Source: Gimesia alba (GTDB taxonomy: Bacteria; Planctomycetota; Planctomycetia; Planctomycetales; Planctomycetaceae). From it: a stretch of DNA of 64,000 nucleotides. This document shows, one piece after another, positions 56,651-64,000 of the stretch; the first letter of the stretch is position 1; every line of letters starts with the position of its first letter. The stretch lies in NCBI RefSeq assembly GCF_007744675.1, contig NZ_CP036269.1, positions 4,319,546-4,383,545 of the forward strand, given 5' to 3'. A model generated the notes under the pieces. It saw nothing but the letters and a program-made list of their open reading frames with translations. It had not been told where the DNA came from and made no database searches. A program made the translations under genes and the position numbers.

Positions 56651-57952
56651 ATGTCTACTGGATTTGCTGGCTCGCGTTCCATGGATGAACGGCGGCGTCG
56701 TAGATTGGCATCGGAATCGATCGAATCACTTGATGATTCGAACGATGATTCTGCATCGCAAACGATTGCGCGGACACATCGCTTTGCAGCCGGACAATTT
56801 CCTCTACGCACTTTAATCTTTCCCAGGCGCTGGAAACTGTGCTTCTTTTATCTGCCTGTCTTCTTGTGTTTTGCGGGATTGATTGCTGCTGACTTTTATC
56901 GGCCTGAGTTCTCTACCCCCGACTCTGCCATCTTCAACTACTTCTCACTGGAGCAGAGCTCGCTGCCTCGTTACCTGAGCGGTGGTCTCCTGTTTGTTTC
57001 AGGTCAGCTTGCCCTGCTGATTGCAGCACTGCGTACTCAAAGCCTGCATGATTTTTCAGGCAGATATCGGCTCTGGAAATGGGTCGCTGCCGGACTCTTC
57101 CTGTTTGCTTTGTGTGCAACCACCCAAGTGCATCACGTATGGGCATCAACAGTTATTGAACAGAGGTTATTTGACTGGGGTAGTCAGACTCAACTTCTGG
57201 CCTGGCTGGTTCCCGCCCTGCTCTTCGGCTTAACTGTCTCACTGATGACCTACCTTGAAATGAGGGGAGATCGTGCTGGCTTAAACTTCACGATTATGGC
57301 AGCCGCCGCATACGTGGCGAGCCTGACATTTATGCTGACAGGTAATCTCATTCCCTGGGAAGAATATCACCACTTAATCGCAGCAGGGATCATGTTCTTT
57401 GCACATTGGTGTTTATTTACCAGTTTGCTCCTGCATGTGCATCACCTTCTCTATCAGTCGATCGATTTACCAGAGAAAGTCCCCTCTCGCTTCAAAAAAG
57501 TCTGTGCAACTTATCTGCATCGTCGTCGTATCAAACGAAAAGCAAAGCGGGTTGCCAAAGCAATCAGACAAAAAGAGCGCTTGGCAGAAAAAGCACAACA
57601 ACTGGAAGCAAAAAAAGCTTTAGCCGAGGCGGAAGTGTCAGATTCTGCAGAAAAACAATCTGCCGCTCCCCAGCCCCCCAAAGCGGTCACAACTCCAAAA
57701 CCAACCGCTAAAGACACTAAAGGTGTCCCAACGGAGCAAACGCAAGCACCTGTTGCTAAAAACAAAGCTGCTAAAAATCGGTCTTCACAAAAGCAGCAAC
57801 CGAAAACTGAGAAGAAAAATATCAGGGTCGACTCGTCACATGATCCCGAACTGCTGAAAGGGCTTAGCAAACGCGAACGGCGAAAGTTGCAGAAGCAGTG
57901 GAGAGAAGAAGAGCGGCTCAAGGCCCTGCAGAACGAAGAACATTCTGCATAA
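56651..57952 (+). CDS. Polytopic membrane protein with charged C-terminal tail
   Basis: The 433-residue protein starts with a basic/acidic tail (MDERRRRRLASESIESLDD). Six hydrophobic segments follow between about 60 and 275 (CFFYLPVFLCFAGLIAADF, SGGLLFVSGQLALLIAAL, WVAAGLFLFALCATTQ, LAWLVPALLFGLTVSLMTYL and two more). The last 150 residues are a Lys/Glu/Ala-rich coiled-coil-like stretch with a Pro/Thr/Gln linker and a terminal KRERRKLQKQWREEERLK cluster. Two His in HHVWAST and one in EEYHHLI sit near the membrane. No family recognised; it may anchor a cytoplasmic complex or RNA. Confidence 0.7.
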   Translation: MSTGFAGSRSMDERRRRRLASESIESLDDSNDDSASQTIARTHRFAAGQFPLRTLIFPRRWKLCFFYLPVFLCFAGLIAADFYRPEFSTPDSAIFNYFSLEQSSLPRYLSGGLLFVSGQLALLIAALRTQSLHDFSGRYRLWKWVAAGLFLFALCATTQVHHVWASTVIEQRLFDWGSQTQLLAWLVPALLFGLTVSLMTYLEMRGDRAGLNFTIMAAAAYVASLTFMLTGNLIPWEEYHHLIAAGIMFFAHWCLFTSLLLHVHHLLYQSIDLPEKVPSRFKKVCATYLHRRRIKRKAKRVAKAIRQKERLAEKAQQLEAKKALAEAEVSDSAEKQSAAPQPPKAVTTPKPTAKDTKGVPTEQTQAPVAKNKAAKNRSSQKQQPKTEKKNIRVDSSHDPELLKGLSKRERRKLQKQWREEERLKALQNEEHSA

Positions 57953-58120
57953 TTCTCAGATTTTTTTGAACCGGTTTTGAATTGCGCTCGTTTCTTTAGT
58001 GATTTCTGTATAGACTTGCGCTGTTCCGAGCGCGCTGCTTTTTTTCGATTCACAAATCGAATTTTTACATATTCTGAATGCTCATTTTGATACACACGTT
58101 GGGGAAAGGTGAATAGAACT

Positions 58121-58786
58121 ATGTCAGACGACAACTTTTACTCAGAAGAGAATGACTCTCAGTCCGATGAGTTTTCTGCCCAGCCCAAGCAGGGAATGAG
58201 TACAGGGGTAAAAGTCCTGCTGATTTTTCTCGGCGCAGGAGGACTCTGCTTACTACTCTGCTGTGGTGGTCTGTTTTTCGCTGTCAGAAACATGGATATT
58301 AAAATGCAGGTGACAGAGAAAAAAGCAGAGATCATTACCATCCAAAATGAAATCGTTGATATTACGGTTCCCGACACCTTCAATCCCAAAGCAGGAGTCA
58401 CATTTAGTGTCGTTGGCAAAGGTATGAAAATGGCACTGTTCGAGCCGGATTCAGGACAGGGAGTATTGATCTTAATGAGTATCACAGTTCCCGATGATGG
58501 CATGATTGATATGGAAAAAGAGTTTCGCGACAGCCTGAATAATCAAAATCAGAATCAAAATCATCGCCAACTTGACATCACCGAAGAGAAACAACGCGAA
58601 TTTACCATCAAAGGCAAAAAACTCAACTTCACGTTTGCTGAAGGAACTGATAAAAAGGGTAATACATTTCATCAGGTAACAGGCGTCTTCCCTGGTAAAA
58701 GCAGCCCGGCCTTCTTGATGCTACAGATTCAATCCGACGAATATAACGAAGAAGAAATCGTGAAGATGATTGAGTCGATCAAATAA
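58121..58786 (+). CDS. Single-span membrane protein of unknown function
   Basis: 221 residues from the ATG at 58121; a GTG at 58109 would sit too close to the GGGAAAGG site. An acidic cytoplasmic tail of about 28 residues is followed by one membrane segment (VLLIFLGAGGLCLLLCCGGLFFAV). The rest is an extracytoplasmic domain of about 160 residues, alternating strands and helices (ITVPDTFNPKAGVTFSVVG, VLILMSITVPDDG, KKLNFTFAEG). The arrangement is common in planctomycete envelope proteins with unknown role. A terminator follows 30 bases later. Confidence 0.7.
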   Translation: MSDDNFYSEENDSQSDEFSAQPKQGMSTGVKVLLIFLGAGGLCLLLCCGGLFFAVRNMDIKMQVTEKKAEIITIQNEIVDITVPDTFNPKAGVTFSVVGKGMKMALFEPDSGQGVLILMSITVPDDGMIDMEKEFRDSLNNQNQNQNHRQLDITEEKQREFTIKGKKLNFTFAEGTDKKGNTFHQVTGVFPGKSSPAFLMLQIQSDEYNEEEIVKMIESIK

Positions 58787-58815
58787 TCGGCACACACTCA
58801 TTCGATCTCGACAGC

Positions 58816-58857
58816 AAAGCTGACCATGAACTAAGTTCACGGTCAGCTTTTTCTTTT
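58816..58857 (+). terminator. Rho-independent terminator
   Basis: AAAGCTGACC and GGTCAGCTTT form a 10-pair stem; the loop also holds the short pair GAAC/GTTC, and TTTCTTTTC follows. Confidence 0.85.
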
Positions 58858-58878
58858 CAATACCATTTCCTTACGTGT

Positions 58879-60147
58879 TCAGGATTCCGGAATCACTTTG
58901 ACTTCAGGGGGATCTGCGTAATCTTCCCACAACCGTTGGTCTACCTGGGCACTCGGTTTTCCGTCATGCACATAGAAGCGATAGCGTGAGACATATGGTT
59001 TTCCAGGCTCAATCTGAAATGCATCCAGAGCGGCGACAGCAAAGCAGAAGTAAGGCATTTTCGGATGTAATCTGACCGGCTGGGGAAACCGAAAATTACC
59101 CGGGTGACTCAAAATCGTGACCCCCGCTGTCTCACCAGCTAACGGACCATACAGTTCCACCCAACGTGGACGCGACTGATTCCCGTTTTCCTTATTTCTC
59201 CCTTCGCTGGTGAGAAAATCATACGAATGATCGTCGTGCCAGTCTGCATGACCGCGAATGGTCATCCCGCCATAATGAATCTTATCAATCGTCACCGGCT
59301 GCTGGGTAGCGCAGCTTTGCGTCGACTTGATATCAAACAGGAATTGATCCTCTAATGCATAGATCCGCACCTGCCAGTGTTCTTTCAGCATGGTCACCGG
59401 CCCCGACTTTGCGGTCAGATCAACATGATCAATGGTAGTCGTAAACGAACCAAATACAGAACCACCGGAAAATGAATCGACCTTGCTATGTTCGACCTTT
59501 CCAAGTTGGGACTTCTGATCCCAGCCATTATTTTCTCTGCCTTCAAAGAGCACTTTTCGCCACGAAAACATGACACCATGCTGATGGGCGTGATCGGGAT
59601 TGAAGTCGTCCGTAATCACTTTTCCGGACGGTGTATACAACGGATGAATGTATCCGCTTTTATCGTAATACGCTTCATCACGCCGGGGCGCTGCAACGAG
59701 GGCATGATTATAAGTCAGTACCGGTTTGCCATCGACTTTCACATTCAAATGTTTTCCATCATCGGCCACAGTGACATGATCAGGTTGTCCTCCAATACTC
59801 TTCCTGGCAAAGAGACGATATTGTCTTGTCGCACCTTTCGGTAATGCTTTACGTAGAATCCAGACAACCTGCCGTTGATCTCCTGACGGATCGATCTGAA
59901 TCGGAATTTCGGCTCCGTCCTCAACCCGCACCAGACTTAATTCCTGCCCTTTCATCACTTGAGGCAGAAGGGTGGAGAGTACACAATTCTGGCGTGCCTG
60001 TTTCCCCGCTGAAACTTCCAGCAATACCGCCGGCCCTGCAAACGAGACTGAAAGCTTGCCAACCAGCATCACAATCGTTGCCGCCCAACAGAAAATCATG
60101 CCTCGTCGTAAATGAGGAATCGTTTTTCCCATGGTTTGTATTGTCAT
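58879..60147 (-). CDS. PmoA-like (DUF6807) exported protein
   Basis: About 422 residues from the ATG at 60147, one base after the stop of the preceding oxidoreductase gene (TAAGATG), so the two are coupled. A signal peptide is present (IFCWAATIVMLVGKLSVSFAG). The body carries the DUF6807/PmoA family pattern HAHQHGVMFSWRKVLFEG, VTMLKEHWQVRIYALEDQFLFDI, HYGGMTIRGHADWHDDHSYDFLTSEGR and TILSHPGNFRFPQPVRLH. Members are commonly clustered with Gfo/Idh/MocA oxidoreductases in planctomycetes and are thought to bind or process glycans. The name 'methane oxygenase' in some databases is not supported by context. Confidence 0.83.
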   Translation of the reverse strand: MTIQTMGKTIPHLRRGMIFCWAATIVMLVGKLSVSFAGPAVLLEVSAGKQARQNCVLSTLLPQVMKGQELSLVRVEDGAEIPIQIDPSGDQRQVVWILRKALPKGATRQYRLFARKSIGGQPDHVTVADDGKHLNVKVDGKPVLTYNHALVAAPRRDEAYYDKSGYIHPLYTPSGKVITDDFNPDHAHQHGVMFSWRKVLFEGRENNGWDQKSQLGKVEHSKVDSFSGGSVFGSFTTTIDHVDLTAKSGPVTMLKEHWQVRIYALEDQFLFDIKSTQSCATQQPVTIDKIHYGGMTIRGHADWHDDHSYDFLTSEGRNKENGNQSRPRWVELYGPLAGETAGVTILSHPGNFRFPQPVRLHPKMPYFCFAVAALDAFQIEPGKPYVSRYRFYVHDGKPSAQVDQRLWEDYADPPEVKVIPES

Positions 60148-60148
60148 C

Positions 60149-61471
60149 TTAGAGTGTCCATCCTTTGCGGTATTCGCGTTGAACGTATTGTGCTGCTGCG
60201 GTTGTATTTGATGCATTCATTTTCTCAGCGTCCCACTCAATCTTTTTCCCGACACGAAATGCCAGATTTCCGAGTAGAATCGTTTCTGTTAAGGGAGCAG
60301 CATAATCAAAGTGGCATTCTGTTTTTCCATTCCCTTTACAGGCTTCAACCCATTCCATCCGGTGGTTTCCAATTGCATCCGGAATCGTCTTCTCAGGTGC
60401 TTTGAATCCCTTGAATTTCTCTTCTGGTAACAGGACTCGTTTGTTGTAATCGGCAGCCAGCATCCCCTGCTCGCCCACAAACAAGATCCCGGCTGCCCAC
60501 TCGGGACCTCCCAGATCCAGTACCGGTTGCGGCGTATTGCGACCATGATACCAGATGACTTCTACCGGTGGCTGTGCCCCCAGTGCAGGAAACTGCCAAT
60601 GACAGTCGAGCCAGAATGGCGTCGAGTCCGGATGCAATTCCGGCCCTTTTGTTTCCACAGTTGTTGGGTACTTTAAATTTAATGACCAGAAAATCAGATC
60701 CATATAATGACAGCCCATATTTCCGAGCGTACCATTTCCAAAATCCCACCAGTAATGCCAGTCATGTGGGTGATAGCAGGGATGGAAATTCTGCATCGGT
60801 GCCGGCCCCACCCAGAGATCCCAGTTGAGAGTTTGAGGGATCGGCTGTGGTTGTTTTGGACGGTCCACCACATGCTTAAAGCGTCGCCAGCCTCCAGGAC
60901 GTCCAAACCAGACGTGAACCTGCTTCACACCACCGATGGCACCGGATTGAATCATTTCGACGGTCCGCCGATAATTATCGCCGGCATGATTCTGGGTCCC
61001 CATCTGAGTGACGACCTTTTGTTCCCGTGCAACCCGCTGCATTTCCCGGACTTCATGAATCGAATGCGCCAGCGGCTTTTCACAGTAACAATGTTTGCCT
61101 CGCTGCATCACATTCATGGCAATCGTCGCATGCGTATGATTGGGCGTCGTCACCACCACCGCGTCGATCTCATTTTCCATTTTGTCCAGCATCACACGAA
61201 AATCAGCAAACGCTTTCGCTTTGGGAAATTGAGGCTGATATTTGTCAGTCCGGGCGCTGTCCACGTCGCACAGTGCCACGATATTCTGACTGGAAACCAA
61301 CCCAAGATTCGCTTTCCCCTGATTGCCCAGTCCAATACAGGCAATATTCAGTTTTTCATTCGCAGACCGACTTGCCGCCTCTGCGGTACGTGTTCCCAGC
61401 CACAACCCGGCACTGCTTAAAACCGAATTTTTGAGCATGTCTCTTCGTGTCATATTGAATGACGAACTCAT
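60149..61471 (-). CDS. Gfo/Idh/MocA-family NAD(P) oxidoreductase, exported
   Basis: About 440 residues from the ATG at 61471, which has GAGAGGATC 11 bases upstream. A Tat-like leader (MTRRDMLKNSVLSSAGLWLG) precedes the Rossmann domain: IACIGLGNQGKANLG, then IVALCDVD and VVVTTPNHTHATIAMNVMQRGKHCYCEKPLAHS, where the EKPLA motif supplies the catalytic Lys. The C-terminal alpha/beta domain has GHADW-free glycan-binding-like strands and ends KGWTL. Family members oxidise or isomerise sugars and cyclitols. Secreted forms are frequent in planctomycetes; the substrate is not known. The PmoA-like gene is its coupled partner. Confidence 0.93.
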   Translation of the reverse strand: MSSSFNMTRRDMLKNSVLSSAGLWLGTRTAEAASRSANEKLNIACIGLGNQGKANLGLVSSQNIVALCDVDSARTDKYQPQFPKAKAFADFRVMLDKMENEIDAVVVTTPNHTHATIAMNVMQRGKHCYCEKPLAHSIHEVREMQRVAREQKVVTQMGTQNHAGDNYRRTVEMIQSGAIGGVKQVHVWFGRPGGWRRFKHVVDRPKQPQPIPQTLNWDLWVGPAPMQNFHPCYHPHDWHYWWDFGNGTLGNMGCHYMDLIFWSLNLKYPTTVETKGPELHPDSTPFWLDCHWQFPALGAQPPVEVIWYHGRNTPQPVLDLGGPEWAAGILFVGEQGMLAADYNKRVLLPEEKFKGFKAPEKTIPDAIGNHRMEWVEACKGNGKTECHFDYAAPLTETILLGNLAFRVGKKIEWDAEKMNASNTTAAAQYVQREYRKGWTL

Positions 61472-61857
61472 TGTTTCAGATCCTCTCACGTTTTCGAAAC
61501 AGCTTAACCTGGCAACCCTCAACTCTGGGAATCGCCTGAAACGGTCTTACGATCAGTTACATCCCAGCGACTCAGCCGGATGATTTTGATTGGAGATCAA
61601 ATTACTTCTCTGAATCCGGCCCGACCTGTTCCAGATATTCGCTCTCCGTATTATACTTCGCCGGAATGTAAGACTCCATAATGTCTTCCCCAAAGTCTCA
61701 CCCTTTTTTCTCCGACCTTCGGGAAGCAAAGGTCCTTAATTTTTCACGCCGACAGGACTGTTGAATTCAAACTGTTCCTCTGAGATTACACTAGGTAGCG
61801 TTATTTTTTGGTTTTGAGTGTAGTTCTCATGAATGTAACCTCACCGAGATTGGTCTA

Positions 61858-61884
61858 AACCGGGGCTAACGCCCTTCGGCTAAT
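61858..61884 (+). repeat. GC-rich palindromic repeat, family 1 copy A
   Basis: Reads AACCGGGGCTAACGCC followed by CTTCGGCTAAT. Its partly self-complementary core (GGGGCTAACGCCC with AGCCG ends) resembles planctomycete intergenic repeats that I remember from Rhodopirellula and Gimesia genomes. Confidence 0.7.
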
Positions 61885-61920
61885 AAGTCATTCCGGCTGG
61901 AAAATCACCAAAAATCGGAT

Positions 61921-61945
61921 CAGCCGCACGGCGTTAGCCGCGGTT
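61921..61945 (-). repeat. GC-rich palindromic repeat, family 1 copy B (inverted)
   Basis: Its reverse complement reads AACCGCGGCTAACGCC followed by GTGCGGCTG, close to copy A. Copies A and B lie 36 bases apart in opposite orientation, which would form a large hairpin. Confidence 0.7.
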
Positions 61946-62574
61946 CTTCTCTATATTCAAAGACCAATTCGAATTAAGAAACACGACTCTAGCCCTGTCT
62001 CAAATTTCCCATTCTGTGCTCCCGCTGCCTGTCTGTGAGCATGACCGAACCTGACATTGTTACTCTGACTCCTGAAGTTCACCTGACCAGATTGAGTTGG
62101 GGCTGAAAAATTTCCTCTTGACGCCCTCCCGCACTTCGCCATCATCCCAGTTGCGCGTCGCGCGCGTGAGCACCACTGGTTCAGGTGAAAAATTGAAACC
62201 GGTTTTAACCGCACCTGCAAAAAAACGCTTGTTTTAGACCGATTTTCCAAATGGAATCCTCGAAAAGTTATGCGGGTCGACACACATCGCCACACAACCG
62301 CCACTCTGTCAACCAGTCCCACCACAGCTCCAACACACTTCTGCACTCCTTCGCCACACATTTCGTTTCGCTCCCCCTTGACCGCCCCGCGCCCTTCCTG
62401 AAAATCAAATAACGCAACCCACCCTGAGCAGGTCGGAGCTAGCCGCCGTTTTTGTTTCAGTAAAGCCCCAAAAAAAACAGACTTCCACGCCAGTCAAATC
62501 CTACCAGATATCACCGCCCCCACGCAGATGAACATCCCGCACTGATTTCCACAATCTCAACTGAAGCACTTAAG

Positions 62575-62604
62575 CACTGTCGGGCAAGCCGATCAGTGGC
62601 ACAC
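62575..62604. repeat. Hairpin repeat, family 2 copy 1
   Basis: CACTGTCGG-GCAAG-CCGATCAGTG followed by GCACAC. The stem pairs CACTG with CAGTG and TCGG with CCGA, with one bulged T. Confidence 0.7.
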
Positions 62605-62815
62605 GCCAGTGGGAACCGAATTCGAAAATTTGATCTTTTCAGACTTTGAATACCATTGCGTATTCCAGCCGTGAGCGGATGGGCGCTAGGTAATGTTTAT
62701 TTAATAGTTTTGTGCGTGATTTTTCGGTCGACAGAGTGAGCTATGTAAGATCAAACCGTAGCCGATGGTGTGATATTGCCTTTGTTTCTTGGGCTATGAC
62801 CGCAAAAAAAGCCAC

Positions 62816-62840
62816 TAGCCGCAGGGCGTTAGCCCCGGTT
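62816..62840 (-). repeat. GC-rich palindromic repeat, family 1 copy C
   Basis: Its reverse complement differs from copy A at one position (CTGCGGCTA for CTTCGGCTA). Shorter related pieces, CTAGCCGCCG, are at 62439 and 62882. Confidence 0.72.
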
Positions 62841-62997
62841 GGACGTCTTGGGTAGCCACCGTTCGAATTTTTAAACTCTACCTAGCCGCCGGTTTGATCC
62901 CACCAGAAAATAACGTCCCCATAGAAAACCAATCCGACCAGACATTACTGACCTTATAGCAATACACGTGACCTTTGTTCGTGACTCTAGCCCTTTC

Positions 62998-63026
62998 ACC
63001 GTTGGGCAAGCCAACGGTGCCACACG
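62998..63026. repeat. Hairpin repeat, family 2 copy 2
   Basis: CACCGTTGG-GCAAG-CCAACGGTG followed by CCACAC: a perfect 9-pair stem with the same GCAAG loop as the copy at 62575. Differences between the copies sit at paired positions and keep the pairing. Confidence 0.75.
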
Positions 63027-63062
63027 AGAATTAATAGCACTCTTCCCAATTCTCGACACACA

Positions 63063-63100
63063 AATAAAAAAGGCAGACAAGCCTGAGCCTGTCTGCCTTT
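63063..63100 (-). terminator. Rho-independent terminator of sat
   Basis: On the minus strand AAAGGCAGACA and TGTCTGCCTTT form an 11-pair stem with a 10-base loop, then TTTTATTTG. It is 30 bases after the sat stop codon. Confidence 0.88.
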
Positions 63101-63129
63101 CGTTTCTCTTCAGTCTTCCTGAAATTGAA

Positions 63130-64000
63130 TCAGGAAACTTTCATGGCTTCCGCAAGAATCTTGGAAGTGCTTTCCCGCATGATACGCGGATCAACCATTT
63201 CACCTTCCTGCAGTGTCGCGCGAACCTGTTTTCCAGAGATGAAAACGGGCTTTTCTTCTGAGTGGTTTTCCATCAGATCGACGCGGCCCAGTGATTCATA
63301 ATAGGCAGCAAAGCCGACATTGACCGGTTCAATCAACAGTTCACCAGCCAGATTATTAAAGATCTCCTGAGCATCGAAGTCACCCCAGATCGCAGTTCCA
63401 TCCGCATAAGGAGCATCAGCGTGTTTACGCCCGATGACGATATTGGTGTAACCCATGTTCTGACGATAGATCGCATGCATGACAGCTTCTTTAGGACCGC
63501 CGTAGAACATTTTGATATCCAGGCCGAGCAACAGAACACGATCAGGAGGATTGTCATCCCGTGGTCCCCAGAGTTCGGGATCACTGTCACCATCGCCCAG
63601 TTCCCGATTCTCGATCAGTTTTTCGTAGGTCTCCATCCGGATTTCCGCACTGACGTCATCACTCTTGGTTTCGCCGATCAGCGGATTCAAAACAGCACCG
63701 GCGTTCTTACCTTGACGCAGTAATGTTTCCAAGCCGTAAACCAAAGCGTATTCGTGTGCACGGTGCAGTGGATTCCGAGTCTGGAAGGCGACAACAGCGT
63801 CCCAGCCTTTTTCAGCAATCAAGGCACGTACTTCACGAGGTGTGAGCACATACTTTCCAAACGAGCTGTTCTTGGGTTGCGGTAACGCTTTGATTTCACC
63901 ACCTAAGAGGTGAGTCTTGTCCGCATCTCCTTCGAGCACCATTGCAGCACCGGGGTGATCAGTGCGTTCAGTCTGATACACACTCTTGAGATACTTGGGC
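63130..64000 (-). CDS. sat: ATP sulfurylase (sulfate adenylyltransferase), truncated by window edge
   Basis: The reading frame ends at 63130-63132 and stays open to the right edge of the window, so the start lies outside; at least 290 residues of the C-terminal part are visible. The adenylyltransferase motif [16 protein letters not shown] contains the conserved QTRNPxHRAHE. Further family segments are [47 protein letters not shown] and [13 protein letters not shown]. It makes adenosine phosphosulfate (APS) from ATP and sulfate, the first step of sulfate assimilation and of PAPS supply for sulfotransferases. A terminator follows. Confidence 0.95.
   Translation of the reverse strand, partial: PKYLKSVYQTERTDHPGAAMVLEGDADKTHLLGGEIKALPQPKNSSFGKYVLTPREVRALIAEKGWDAVVAFQTRNPLHRAHEYALVYGLETLLRQGKNAGAVLNPLIGETKSDDVSAEIRMETYEKLIENRELGDGDSDPELWGPRDDNPPDRVLLLGLDIKMFYGGPKEAVMHAIYRQNMGYTNIVIGRKHADAPYADGTAIWGDFDAQEIFNNLAGELLIEPVNVGFAAYYESLGRVDLMENHSEEKPVFISGKQVRATLQEGEMVDPRIMRESTSKILAEAMKVS

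Larger units (their letters stand above)
61472..63129. other. Gene-free repeat-rich region
   Basis: About 1.66 kb with no credible gene between the oxidoreductase and sat. The sequence is irregular, with homopolymer and C-rich runs, and carries at least two families of palindromic repeats, listed separately. The word GACTCTAGCCCT also occurs twice, at 61985-61996 and 62984-62995. A 134-codon ORF at 61957-62361 minus has no family features and runs across C-rich sequence, so it is not called. Confidence 0.7.

Noticed and set aside
60707..61420. 237-codon plus-strand ORF opposite the oxidoreductase gene
   Set aside because: It lies wholly inside a well-supported gene on the other strand; composition is the mirror of that gene.
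61957..62361. 134-codon minus-strand ORF in the repeat-rich region
   Set aside because: It crosses C-rich irregular sequence, and no domain or start signal was seen.

Overview
The window reads as chromosomal DNA of a marine planctomycete, most likely the Gimesia/Planctomyces group. This is inferred from gene content, not from a search. The markers are a cytochrome-C/DUF1549/DUF1553 gene paired with a DUF1501 gene, a BBP7-type and a BBP2-type outer-membrane barrel, a sulfatase, an ECF sigma factor beside a divergent Ser/Thr kinase, many secreted proteins with HEAT, PQQ or lactonase propeller folds, and intergenic repeats containing GGGCGTTAGCCCC. Genes lie on both strands in short operons with wide gaps. 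I saw no rRNA, tRNA, CRISPR array, transposase or prophage.

Layout. 1-6.2 kb: partial HEAT protein, STAS protein, LOG-family protein, ECF sigma factor and divergent membrane Ser/Thr kinase. 6.3-12.5 kb: secreted His/Asn/Arg-rich protein, a divergent enolase, a phosphotransferase, a secreted Gly-rich protein and a secreted PIG-L deacetylase. 12.7-25.4 kb: cytochrome/DUF1501 pair, BBP7 barrel, a shortened TMEM43-like membrane protein, nucleoside hydrolase, rhamnulokinase, FtsY and a Cys-rich porin. 25.5-32.2 kb: sulfatase, PurH, a PQQ-type propeller and a secreted HEAT-like protein.

32.2-39.6 kb is an accessory locus. A minus-strand operon encodes a HlyD-type adaptor, a PqqD-like/M50 peptidase/HlyD fusion and a TPR-sulfotransferase. 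A GAF-GAF-membrane-HlyD protein is read divergently from it. It looks like a peptide or protein maturation and export system with a possible sulfation step. 39.6-41.8 kb holds a His-rich lipoprotein and a POT peptide transporter.

41.9-45.2 kb is the most striking region. It is a tightly coupled four-gene operon that appears to be a Mre11-Rad50-like complex in which the Rad50 ATPase is split. One gene carries Walker A and ends just after a CxxC zinc-hook motif. Another carries the signature, Walker B and H-loop. An Mre11-like nuclease and a small coiled-coil protein lie between them.

45.4-53.5 kb is mostly housekeeping: secreted lactonase, TrpF, response regulator, DUF420-like protein, KdsB, PyrG, TruB, Maf and a second ECF sigma factor. 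53.7-61.5 kb: a small protein with a very strong ribosome-binding site, secreted and membrane proteins of unknown function, and a PmoA-like/Gfo-Idh-MocA oxidoreductase pair. 61.5-63.1 kb is a gene-free stretch with two families of palindromic repeats. The window ends inside an ATP-sulfurylase gene (sat), which would supply the activated sulfate used by sulfotransferases such as the one at 32.2 kb.
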